Shown here: in pieces, positions 55,453 to 64,000 of the stretch | Position numbering within the stretch: position 1 is the stretch's first letter | Layout: each line of letters opens with the position of its first letter | Source: Ampelomyces quisqualis | Lineage: Eukaryota > Ascomycota > Dothideomycetes > Pleosporales > Phaeosphaeriaceae | Length of the DNA: 64,000 bases | NCBI GenBank assembly: GCA_018398575.1 | Contig: JAGTXZ010000006.1 | Location: 930,001 to 994,000 of the forward strand | Direction of reading: 5' to 3' | Translations under genes and position numbers: made by a program | Notes under the pieces: generated by a model | What the model saw: the letters and a program-made list of their open reading frames with translations, nothing else | Told to the model about the DNA's origin: nothing | The model's database searches: none

Positions 55453-56985
55453 TCAAGTTCGAGGTTTTTTCTCTACTCCGCCCATTTCTACGTCGCCTTC
55501 ATCGTCTACTGCTCTTTGACGTTTCGATGGCCCTCCTTCTCTTGCCATGAGCTCGGCTAATGCGTCTTCGGCTTGTTTGAGCAATTGCTTTTCTCCGATT
55601 CGGACTGCTTTGGCCATTGCGTATCGACGCTCTTTGGTTGACGCAAGTTCGACTGGCAGTGCGCCGTTGATGGATTTTGCATCTTCCTCCAGGGTTGTGG
55701 TGTATTGTGCACTACGTGCCTGGACCAGCTTGTGCAGAAACTCGGCGGCTTTGCTGGTTATCTTCTCAGGCTTCGGTAGCTTTCCTTTGCTCTTTAGACG
55801 TTCAAACTCTTCTTTCGGCAAGAGGAGGCTTTCGACTAATATTATGAGCTCCGGGGACAAGCTTTCTTGAATCGTGAAAGGACTGCTAGCGAAGATGTCG
55901 TATCCGGTATCTGTAATCTCTTGCTCTTCTAGATACTCTAATCTTTCTTCGGAGTGAATCCTGGCCGCGGTGGTCATTTCAGTCACCAGGTCCATGGAAA
56001 TCTCAACCACATCATATTGTGCGTAGTTGTCTGTGACGTATCCATATCTTCTGAGAAGGTCCGAGCGTGGCAGTGGGCCGTAATCGTTGAAAATCTCTTC
56101 ACCAGCCTTTATAGGCTTCAGAGCTTTCATATCGAGATACTTGTTGTCGTAGAAGAGGCGCGCATTGTTCCGGTCAGCGTCTGCATTCAGCATGTCTGCT
56201 AGAGGAATCATGCCCTTGGGTAGCGCCTCGTCCTCCTCTTCTTCGGCGAAGCCGTCTTCGTCAGCATCCTTCCGCGGACTAGCGGGTTCGACGTCGAAAG
56301 CGTATGCCATGATCAGTGATGCCATGTTGTGCATGAGCGCGACGTTGCGTTCATCGCGCATCTCCTCTGCCCTTTGTTGCGCTCGCTCGTCACCGGCGAA
56401 GAAAATGCCCGCAAACTCTTTGATCACTGGCAGCAGCAGCTCCATGAACATGTCATGCGCCCCCTCCTTGCCAATCTTGTTCCTTACAGCACTGGCTTGG
56501 AGCTCAGCGAGCTCGTCCTCTGACCAAAACATGAGGGTATTGAACTCGGTGGGGAGGACTGAGAAGTACGGAGCCCAGTTGGATGCGTCGCCGTTGAGGT
56601 ACTCGTAGAGCATTACAAAGATCAGCGACAGCCATGGGCCCATGGATTCAAAGGTGGTCGCGGGGATCTCAGTGGAGAGGAGCGAGTTTTCGACGCTGAG
56701 AATTGCAGTGCGGGGAATCCGGAAGAGGACTTCATGTTCGGCAATATCTTGAGTCGCAACTGGACAAAGTCAGACCCGGGCACTGGAGGCTTACTGAAAA
56801 GAGCAGAGCAGAAGGGAGATGACATGTAGAGCAGTCCTCAGTCTCCGGACACAGTGCCACTTACCAACGCCTCTTCCGGCTTGCGCATGTCGCAGATCTT
56901 CCAGTTTGATGTTTGGACTAATCTGTGCTCCTGATTGCTGAAGCCATGCCAGAAACGTCTGGCTGGCGCCGTCAAAGTCTGCCAT
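55453..56985 (-). CDS. RKM4: SET-domain lysine methyltransferase, Rkm4/SETD6-like, 475 aa
   Basis: Class VII (Rubisco LSMT-type) SET enzyme; yeast Rkm4 methylates ribosomal protein L42. Exons 56985-56865 and 56759-55453, intron 105 bp; the join gives GRGVVATQDIAEHEVLFRIP, the N-terminal SET block. Further: FSVLPTEFNTLMFWSEDEL, an acidic insert (EEEEDEALPKG), LADMLNADADRNNARL and EEIFNDYGPLPRSDLLRRYGY, which hold the SAM-binding Asn and the Tyr region. The Rubis-subs-bind domain follows at about 290-440. Homology to the Rkm4/SETD6 group is clear; the exact substrate is inferred. It shares its upstream region with KAE1. Confidence 0.85.
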
Positions 56986-57548
56986 ACAAGAGGCCAAGGT
57001 GTCGTGAGTGTCGGAGGCTGGAAATATAGTCGGTGGATCGTTAGCGGTCAATAATGGGTGACAGCCGAGAGACATGGGCGCCCATTGGCTGATGAAACCA
57101 CTAGCGTCTGAGGTGTACATTCCACTTTCTCTTATGTAGGTATCCGACAGGCACGCAGGCCGACGAACCACAGATATTTGGGGCGATCTGGCGTGCTCGT
57201 CATGTTCAATTCCGTCAATACTGAGCTCATTCTAATGTATTGTCCAAGCTCTCGTGGGAACGTGCTGGTCCGAAGTGCGAGAGGAGATGACGTAGCACCA
57301 GCCAGATTGAAAAGATTCAAAGAGCACCAGTTGCTCCAAAGAGCTCATGGAGACCATTCTCTCAGCTACCAGACTTTGTTTTATCGATTCACCGTTGCTT
57401 GCAACGAGCCTATTTCGTCCATAGTAACAGGCTTCAAGAAAGTGATTCTTTATCGATAAGCTCGGCTCGCCCGCCCGTTGTGTCGCCCCGCGATGCTTGA
57501 CCTCGACGCGTCGAACTTCTCCCTCACTTCAACCAACATCCCGTCACC
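56986..57548. promoter_or_regulatory. Divergent promoter of RKM4 and KAE1
   Basis: 563 bp between divergent starts of two genes tied to translation. A 10-bp palindrome TTATCGATAA lies at 57450-57459 and a related TTTATCGATTCA about 75 bp upstream. Confidence 0.5.
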
Positions 57549-58658
57549 ATGATCGCCGTAGGACTCGAGGGAAGCGCAAACAAGATCGGTATCGGCATAA
57601 TCTCGCACCCGGCGCCTGGCAAACCTCCGGTCATCCTCGCAAATCTACGACACACATACAACTCACCGCCTGGTGAAGGATTTCTACCCAAGGATACTGC
57701 GATCCACCACCGGACATGGGTAGTAAGGTTGATCAAACAAGCCATGCGGCAGGCTGGCGTCAAGGTTGAAGATATCGATTGCGTATGCTACACCAAGGGG
57801 CCTGGCATGGGCGCGCCGTTGCAGAGCGTTGCGCTGGCGGCAAGGACTATTAGTCTGTTATGGGGGAAGCCGATGGTGGGAGTGAACCACTGCGTTGGTC
57901 GTCAGTAGCAACATTGAGCTTTGCCCGAGTACGGTGAGCTAACAAATGCAGACATCGAGATGGGCCGGTCTATTACCTACGCCGATAATCCCGTCGTTCT
58001 CTATGTTTCCGGTGGGAATACACAGGTGATCGCGTACTCTGCACAGCGATACCGGATATTCGGCGAGACACTCGATATTGCAATAGGGAACTGCATAGAC
58101 CGATTCGCTCGCACGCTCATGATCCCCAATGATCCGTTTCCCGGCTACAACGTCGAGCAGCTAGCGAAGAAGGGAAAGAATCTAGTCGACCTACCATATG
58201 GCGTGAAGGGCATGGATGCAAGCTTCTCGGGTATTCTAGCTGCAGCAGACTTGCTGGCAAAAGGACTCGACGAAAGACTACCACACGAAAAGCGCTTGAA
58301 GACCGAGGAAGGAGAACTCGTGACGAAGGAGGACCTATGTTTCTCACTACAAGAAACCATATACGCCATGCTGGTGGAAATCACGGAGCGTGCCATGGCA
58401 CATGTTGGAGCGCAGCAAGTTTTGGTAGTAGGAGGCGTGGGCTCAAACGAAAGACTACAACAGATGATGGGCATCATGGCACGAGATCGAGGAGGTACCG
58501 TCTTTGCGACCGATGAGCGGTTCTGCATCGACAATGGTATCATGATCGCGCACGCTGGCTTACTGGAGTACTCGACAGGCGTTGTTACCAAAATGGAGGA
58601 TACGACTTGTACGCAACGATTCCGGACTGACGAAGTATTCGTTGGTTGGAGACAATGA
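57549..58658 (+). CDS. KAE1: tRNA N6-threonylcarbamoyladenosine synthase Kae1 (KEOPS), 352 aa
   Basis: Catalytic subunit of the KEOPS/EKC complex, which makes t6A37 on ANN-decoding tRNAs. Exons 57549-57900 and 57952-58658; the intron (GTCAGT ... CAG, 51 bp) restores NHCVGHIEMGR. ASKHA ATPase fold with the start GLEGSANKIGIGI and the metal-binding HxxxH site in that join. YVSGGNTQVIAY and VGGVGSNERLQ are the nucleotide-binding loops, and FCIDNGIMIAHAG supplies the metal Asp. Length matches yeast Kae1 and human OSGEP rather than the mitochondrial Qri7. Confidence 0.95.
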
Positions 58659-59244
58659 TTGGTCATTTCAGACCGGTGCGGCTTCTCTCCTATGATACCC
58701 GGGCAGATTCAGCCATCACCTCACGAGCCTTGCGCGAGTACAGCCTTCTCTGCTAGCGCATACGAAGTTCTCCCGCTGCGTATTAATCCTTGGTGATGCT
58801 GAAGACTCTCATACATCGAGCAATCTTGCTAAGAGATTCGGAGCGCGGCGCAGAAAGCATTCGTCCGATATTGTGGGTGTCGCGAGAGTTATTATGCCCC
58901 CACGTTTCACATACGCGCGTGCCTAGGCTGCGACCAATGAGCCACACAAGGCCACTGCAGCTGCTCACTGCCTATCGTTTTGGCCGCAGCCTAATACCCC
59001 AGTATTTTCACGCCACGATTTATCGTTTGATTGGTCGAATGGCAGGCTGTACCTTCACCACATACAACCTGGCTGAGGCTTAGCTCGGCGGGGAAGCACA
59101 GAGCTGCGCCGCGTTGCATGAACTTCTGTTTCTTTCTGGATAGATGCCTTGTTGTGCTATATCTTTTAAGAAGAGGCGAGGTGACGAGACAAGCATGATG
59201 CACTCAAGTCTCTGCCTAACTTACTTCACCATCACCACGACAAG
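58659..59244. other. Intergenic, no gene seen
   Basis: About 590 bp between two plus-strand genes. A CACCATCACCAC stretch (59227-59238) directly precedes the next start codon and is probably its leader. Confidence 0.4.
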
Positions 59245-60105
59245 ATGTACACCCGCGGCGCCATTCTGTGGCTTCCTCTGAAGACAGACATTCCCAGCGA
59301 ACATAATCCCGCCGCCGATCTCGTTGAAGAAGGATGCTTCAACCATCCAGTCCTCGTGTTGTCTGTGAACGCTGCAGAAACAGCGGTGATCGTACTTATA
59401 GTACATGCTTCGTCGGCCTTCCCTTTCGTACTTCTCCTGACATGCACTCAGATCACATCTTTCGGCGGAACAGATCTCTCAATACGCCATGCACGCGACA
59501 CCAAAGCCCGGGCTCTTCACCTTCCGATATATCCGAGCAACGCCCACCCTGACAACGGCATGCGCTTGTATCTTGCTGGAGACCAGCGACTTTCCAAGAA
59601 CAGCTACGTCAAGATCAAGCCTTGTAGGACCATACCAACTGCCCTTCTGCGCCCATGTAAACATGGAAATTTCAGGCTCAAGACCAAGTCGTTGCAGAAG
59701 CTCATCAAGCACATGGAGTTCACAGATCCGTGGCCGAAAGTCGGGCAAGTCCAGCAACCCGTCCGAGCACCTCAACCAGTACCCAACCTCCCAGTTGCCA
59801 TTCACCATCCGGCTCACGAACCCATCTCTTGCGCGTCAGACTACTATGTACCTGGCCAGTGGGCCGATGACAATCGGGCAGTTCGCGCGAGCCACGGCGT
59901 TCCTGTGCATTGGGTCAGCCCTCCAGATCGACCAGCTCGTGTGTACTCGGGTCGCGAGCGGACACCTCTGCTGCTCCCAACCTACATTTCCGGCCGTGAG
60001 CCTAAGAAGGACGACTCTGGATCTCCTTGGGCCACCTTTGCGTGGGTCATGTTCATCTTCACCGTGGTCGTCGGAGCAGCTTGGTACTTCAAGGCGTTTG
60101 ATTGA
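59245..60105 (+). CDS. Uncharacterised tail-anchored protein, 286 aa
   Basis: Single exon. The N-terminal 130 residues follow the pattern of a fungus-restricted family of unknown function: MYTRGAILWLP, GCFNHPVLVLS, TQITSFGGTDLSIRH, HLPIYPSNAHPDNGMRLYL, LSKNSYVKIKPCRTIP. A hydrophilic Pro-rich middle (HHPAHEPISCASDYYVPG) is followed by a C-terminal hydrophobic helix (WATFAWVMFIFTVVVGAAWYF) two residues from the end, so the bulk of the protein probably faces the cytosol. The N-terminal module is often found in small proteins of this kind in Pezizomycotina. No catalytic motif. Confidence 0.7.
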   Translation: MYTRGAILWLPLKTDIPSEHNPAADLVEEGCFNHPVLVLSVNAAETAVIVLIVHASSAFPFVLLLTCTQITSFGGTDLSIRHARDTKARALHLPIYPSNAHPDNGMRLYLAGDQRLSKNSYVKIKPCRTIPTALLRPCKHGNFRLKTKSLQKLIKHMEFTDPWPKVGQVQQPVRAPQPVPNLPVAIHHPAHEPISCASDYYVPGQWADDNRAVRASHGVPVHWVSPPDRPARVYSGRERTPLLLPTYISGREPKKDDSGSPWATFAWVMFIFTVVVGAAWYFKAFD

Positions 60106-60866
60106 ACGTACTGGTACAGCTGCAGGAACGCTAAATGTGTCGTCGCCTCTCCCCTTGGAAATCTCCTTGGAAGCTTAGAGGAAGAGCTTTATGCAAACCT
60201 AACTTGAAGAGATATATCGTCCTCCAACGCTGGATGGCTGAAAATCTTCGGCCGGGTTGTGGCTTGATCTGTATCTCTACAGTGCAGCTTATCACCTATG
60301 AGCGCGTAGAATCTGACCGTCAGGGCCTCTGGGAGACTCTTGTCGTCCCGTGACTCTGTCTGCATATCGGCAAGATTCCGCGGCGTGTACTTGAAAGTCT
60401 CAGTTCTCAAGAAGCACGAGATGTCCTACACTTCAATGTCAGAGAGTATTCTATCAATAGACTTGAATGGGGGGCGTTTGTACGTGAAAGGCTGGAGTGA
60501 TTTCGGACCTCGGCAGAATACGATGAAGTAGGCAGCAGTGGTGTACGTAAGTCTAGCTGCTCCTGCAACGGATGATGGCGTGGGAAATGGCAGATCAAAG
60601 TATCCTTGATATGTGATTTGTGCGGTGGTGTCAACTAATTTACTCACGGACATGAAGCGATCCTTCTACGTACTCTTTGTCTATCCAGGCTACACTATTT
60701 GACCGGCATCGTTGACATGCGGGTGCAAGGGTCATGTCACAGTGCCTTTCTGACCATATTTACTATTAGTCTGCCGCAATATGCTGCTGCCACCTTGGTG
60801 CGGCGTGCCAATGCCGTACAGGGATACTTAGAGCTTGAGCTATGTCAGACTACTAACGAGACTGGA
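60106..60866. other. Intergenic, no gene seen
   Basis: 760 bp with short overlapping frames. It forms the border to the second degenerate island. Confidence 0.35.
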
Positions 60867-60931
60867 ATTACTTGATCTGGATGAGTGGAGTGAGACTGAT
60901 ATTACTTGGTCTAGATGAGTGGAGCGAGAAC
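60867..60931 (+). repeat. 34-bp tandem duplication inside the relic
   Basis: Two copies, starting at 60867 and 60901, share ATTACTTG and GATGAGTGGAG with a few mismatches. Both encode the LDEWSE motif of the relic, so part of the gene was duplicated in tandem before or during decay. Confidence 0.75.
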
Positions 60932-61960
60932 AAGACGTATGATAAGAATCCACCAACCTATCTTTACCACTCGATCGAGTGGAGAGTTACGCTGAGCAAC
61001 AAGCTTATGTCTAAAGATACAATGAGAAGCTTGGAAAATTGCTGCAGAAGAAGCTGTCGCTTAGCAGGCGTGTTGTGTGCGAAGACTCTAATATTGTTAT
61101 ATTAGTAACCCAATCGTTCAGCGCGTAACTTAACAAAGAACCTTCGTAAGAGGGATATTACCTAGTTTCTGGTAGAGAAACAATTTCTGGCGTGGGGCGA
61201 ATCGTTTTGGGCGGAGAAAAATCATACAGTTGATGTGTTGTTTAACCACTTCGAGGTAAGTCAGCAAGCGCCCGTATTAGCAAAGAGAACAGGGAAGCGC
61301 AGATGATCGTCTACTACTCAATAGATGCTTGCAAAGAGATACTTACAGCTTATCGCTAAGGATAGGGACTTTAGACAGCTATCTATCTAGCGAGATGTCT
61401 ACAATCTAATGCGATTTCTTGGGCCGCCTTGCACCCTTGGGCCCTGCTGTTAGCGAGATCCTAATGGAAAGAAGTATTGTAAGCTTAAGACGCACTATCT
61501 AAAGGGCCTAATCAGGCATATACAGCAGGGGGGATAGTTACGCTCCTACAGCGATGTGCTAGAAGACATTTGTTAGCAGGTACATATATAGGAGCAACAG
61601 AAACTTGAGCTACAAGGAAAGGATACTAATAATACTATTTGAGGCTATTCCCCACCCTATCTACATAACCAACGTGCTCCCTAGGCCGTCTATTTCCCTG
61701 TATTGAAGAGGAACACCGTCTACGCCTCGTCTCAATATATCTGTTTTCCCAGATGCGGCGTTAGAATAATTCAGCAATTAACAACAGTAGCGAGTAAGAA
61801 GGGAAGACAAGAAAGATAGGATAGTGGGTTGTGTGATATCGCCTTGGATTACAGAGTCGACCTACAGCAGCTCTATGACAATTAGCGCTGTCTATCAAAC
61901 CTTTAAATATTCGTAAGAGCAATATCCTGATCTAGGTGTATGTTAGTAGAATCCTACTGT
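60867..61960 (+). pseudogene. Stop-riddled relic of an uncharacterised fungal family
   Basis: Ordered fragments match by pattern a large unnamed ascomycete family: LDEWSENKTYDKNPPTYLYH and SIEWRVTLSNKLMSKDT (60910-61020), then in another frame KLLQKKLSLSRRVVCEDSNI (61035-61100), FLVEKQFLAWGESFWAEK (61170-61220), NLMRFLGPPCTLGPCCWRDP and GKKYCKLKTHYLKGLIRHIQ (61405-61525), SYSDVLEDIC (61540-61575). Many TAG and TAA codons sit where Gln or Trp codons would be expected, as C-to-T change by RIP would produce. Family members elsewhere are long nuclear-looking proteins of unknown role. No ATG survives at the expected place. Confidence 0.65.
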
Positions 61961-63007
61961 TGCTGATCTAGTAAAACTTAGCAATCTAAATAGTGCTACA
62001 CTGTGGTGGGACCAGCCTGTTCGACTAAAGCTAACGTGATCGTCGCAGCCAGACTTGTTAATAAAAACAAGGTAGCAAGACTAGAACTGTGTTAGATCAT
62101 TTAGGTAAATGCTTTGCAGCTCGGCATTCTGTTCTTTTGCGAGCTGTTGTGCAGCCTTCTTTAACTAACTTGTATTTTTCAATGCTCTGCTAATGCTGAA
62201 CGACGATACATAAATCTCAAACTCGTCCGATCGGAAGACGGCTATGTGCTCCTGGTACAGCCCTGGCTTCTCGATCAGATAGTTACACAGAGCCTCCGGC
62301 ATAGGCGGTGTGCTTGACCGACGCCTTCCATCTTCGTTGACAGGAGTCTTAGAAGAGTTGAAAGACGGATGTTAGACCTCGTTGCTTTGATTGAGCGTTC
62401 GCTGCAGCCAGCCACGGTGGCCAATTGAGCAGTGAGCGTCTGCGAATCTGTTTATGCTGCGAGGCAGCACGGTTGGGAGCCATGTCGACACCTCACGACT
62501 TTAGCTAGCTCGACGATCGTGGTTGACACTGGAGTTTGGTGGGGCTAAGCAAGGTGGTGGCTGTCAAGGGCCAGCCAACCGAGGAGGACCCTCCAATCAA
62601 AGCGAGGACTAGTCCACCTGTCATCAACTAGCGTCTTCTATGAACCAATCGCCTCTCGTGTGCTGAATAATGGCCGTGCACCGCTAAGCTCCTTCTCCGG
62701 AGACGTGAAGGTCTTAATACCAGCTTTGCAGTCCATCATTACATACCGAATACTGAACCATACACAGATTTGCGAAACAAACGGCTGATTGGGAATTGCC
62801 AACCATATTGAACTTTTGGACTCGAACTCGTCAGTTCAGCCATTTTCGATTCCGCCGCCTCGCCCATGCCAAATTACTGACGTCTTGTAGGATCAGCAGA
62901 GCGTCCACTGGCTTGATGCCTTCCACTTCCTTTCGACCATATCCTACCATTGCAGCCTGGGGAATCCGAAGTCGACTTCTTACAAGGAGACGAAGACGAA
63001 TGCTGCA
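61961..63007. other. Degenerate spacer, no gene seen
   Basis: 1 kb with no frame longer than about 80 codons. Composition is mixed; the first part may be the far end of the preceding relic, the last part the decayed start of the kinase-like gene. Confidence 0.35.
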
Positions 63008-63730
63008 ATGCTTGGACTCGCTCAATGTGCGCTAGGATTTGCTCAAAGTGTCGTCCTCTGGTTCTATAGAAACATTCGACGGCTTGCTGCGGCTGGAATA
63101 ACCTGGTCTACCTATATATACGACGCTCCGCTTGTAGAGTCTCTTGAAGACCTGCAGACACATTGCAATCACAACACGATCGATGACGACGGAAATCTAG
63201 AGTTTTCGTACGCTACGTTCTCCTTCATCACCAAGGAACATACCGTCCATTGCGGCCGATCATTAGTGAAGAAGCTTACTCTTGGAATTGTTAATGAGAG
63301 TTTGGAACGGGTTGCTGATGAGGAAGTGTATCCAGAAGCGCCGTCACGTATAACAAGAGTTACAACGACAGGCAGCGGTGTCTTTGTGAAAGGACCAGCA
63401 CTTACATTCTACGAGGAACTCCGAGGCTCAGATAAGATAGCACAATTACTTTTACAGGAAGCCGAGATGCTTGAGCAGATGGAGCGTAACCCCCATCTTA
63501 ATGTTGTGCGCTGCCACGGCTGCCAGGTATATCGAGGTCGTATTGTTGGCCTAGTTTTGGAACGTTATCCTTGCACACTGGAGGAACGAATGCGTAACGG
63601 TGGTGGCGATCTCGATTTGGAAGTAGGCTTTAATGGACTAAAGTCTGGGGTAATGCACCTCCACTCTTATCGGCTTGCTCACAACGCTATCAAGGCTAGC
63701 AATGTTGTAGTTAATATAGAGGACAGATAG
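63008..63730 (+). pseudogene. Kinase-like gene with catalytic Asp lost and premature stop
   Basis: 240 codons. An N-terminal part of unknown kind (about 110 residues) precedes a kinase N-lobe: VTTTGSGVFVKGP (Lys of the VAIK type), RNPHLNVVRCHGCQVYRGR and GLVLERYPCTLEERM. The catalytic loop reads LAHNAIKASNVVV: the Asp of HND is Ala (GCT at 63686-63688). TAG at 63728 ends the frame just before ILVDIGSSW, which corresponds to the DFG region, and further stops follow to about 63850. It is thus inactive by two independent changes. It could produce a truncated pseudokinase, but decay is the simpler reading. It shares HPN- and GLVLxRY-type motifs with the relic at 51.1-51.7 kb. Confidence 0.6.
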
Positions 63731-64000
63731 ATTCTAGTAGATATAGGCTCTTCCTGGCTTTTCAGCAATTATCTTATTATAGCAGGTTAATCAGAGTAAG
63801 AGACTTTATCACAACAGCATAACAAGGATGCCTTAAGTGGACTCTAGCCCCAGCTAACGGATCGCAAGCTAACAAGTGTTTAAATAGAAGCTGGTCTCAA
63901 TTGCAGTCGCTGTCCCTTTACATAGCTACTTTATGCGGTTCACATTTCGTTACAAAGAGTTCAAGTCGAACAACCCGCGCTCCAATATGCCATGATGCCA

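Noticed and set aside
14854..64000. CRISPR array, bacterial operon or phage features
   Set aside because: Introns, 5S type and gene families are fungal; the only regular array is the 36-bp tandem repeat without spacers.

Overview
The window is nuclear DNA of a filamentous ascomycete (Pezizomycotina). The reasons are: compact genes on both strands; GT-AG introns mostly 47-67 bp long; a dispersed single 5S rRNA gene; fungus-specific families (a HET relic, a TcsA/Fos-1-type hybrid histidine kinase, Cla4 PAK kinase, EPL1, PBN1); and an AT/TpA-rich block of the kind left by repeat-induced point mutation (RIP). Dothideomycetes, probably Pleosporales, is my inference from general gene style; nothing here proves a species.

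Layout. 1-9.6 kb: end of a patatin-like lipase, an F-box-like gene, then alpha-actinin and a KefB/NHX-type cation/H+ antiporter in divergent orientation. 10-14.5 kb: Cla4-type PAK kinase with a GC-rich leader and a likely 5'UTR intron, followed by an AT-rich island. 14.8-25.4 kb: a multi-span membrane protein of unknown role, a short-chain dehydrogenase broken by a one-base shift, a TENA/THI-4-domain protein, the H/ACA pseudouridine synthase Cbf5 and a Sis1-type Hsp40. 25.4-35.6 kb: gene-poor accessory island with a decayed HET gene, a decayed member of a large uncharacterised fungal family, a 36-bp tandem repeat joined to an inverted repeat, an unassigned decayed gene and a 5S rRNA gene. 35.9-60.1 kb: housekeeping block of a mitochondrial-type alpha/beta hydrolase, an uncharacterised 583-aa protein, Aos1, Pbn1, SARAF, a BTB-like protein, a TcsA-like kinase, a broken kinase-like relic, Epl1, an Rkm4-type SET methyltransferase, Kae1 and an uncharacterised tail-anchored protein. 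60.9-64 kb: a second degenerate island with a stop-riddled relic of another fungal family and a kinase-like gene whose catalytic Asp is Ala and which is cut by a stop.

Functional links are loose, as usual in fungi: Cla4 and alpha-actinin (actin, septation), Cbf5, Kae1 and Rkm4 (RNA modification and ribosome methylation), Pbn1 (GPI anchors), SARAF (calcium entry control), Aos1 (SUMO), Epl1 (NuA4 acetyltransferase). Several neighbours share short divergent promoters. I found no intact new system. The strongest leads are the two decayed islands (HET, kinase-like and orphan families with RIP-like stops), the two conserved but unnamed intact genes at 37.3-39.2 kb and 14.9-17.4 kb, and the dehydrogenase frameshift. 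All exon joins were worked out by eye from splice signals and reading-frame continuity.
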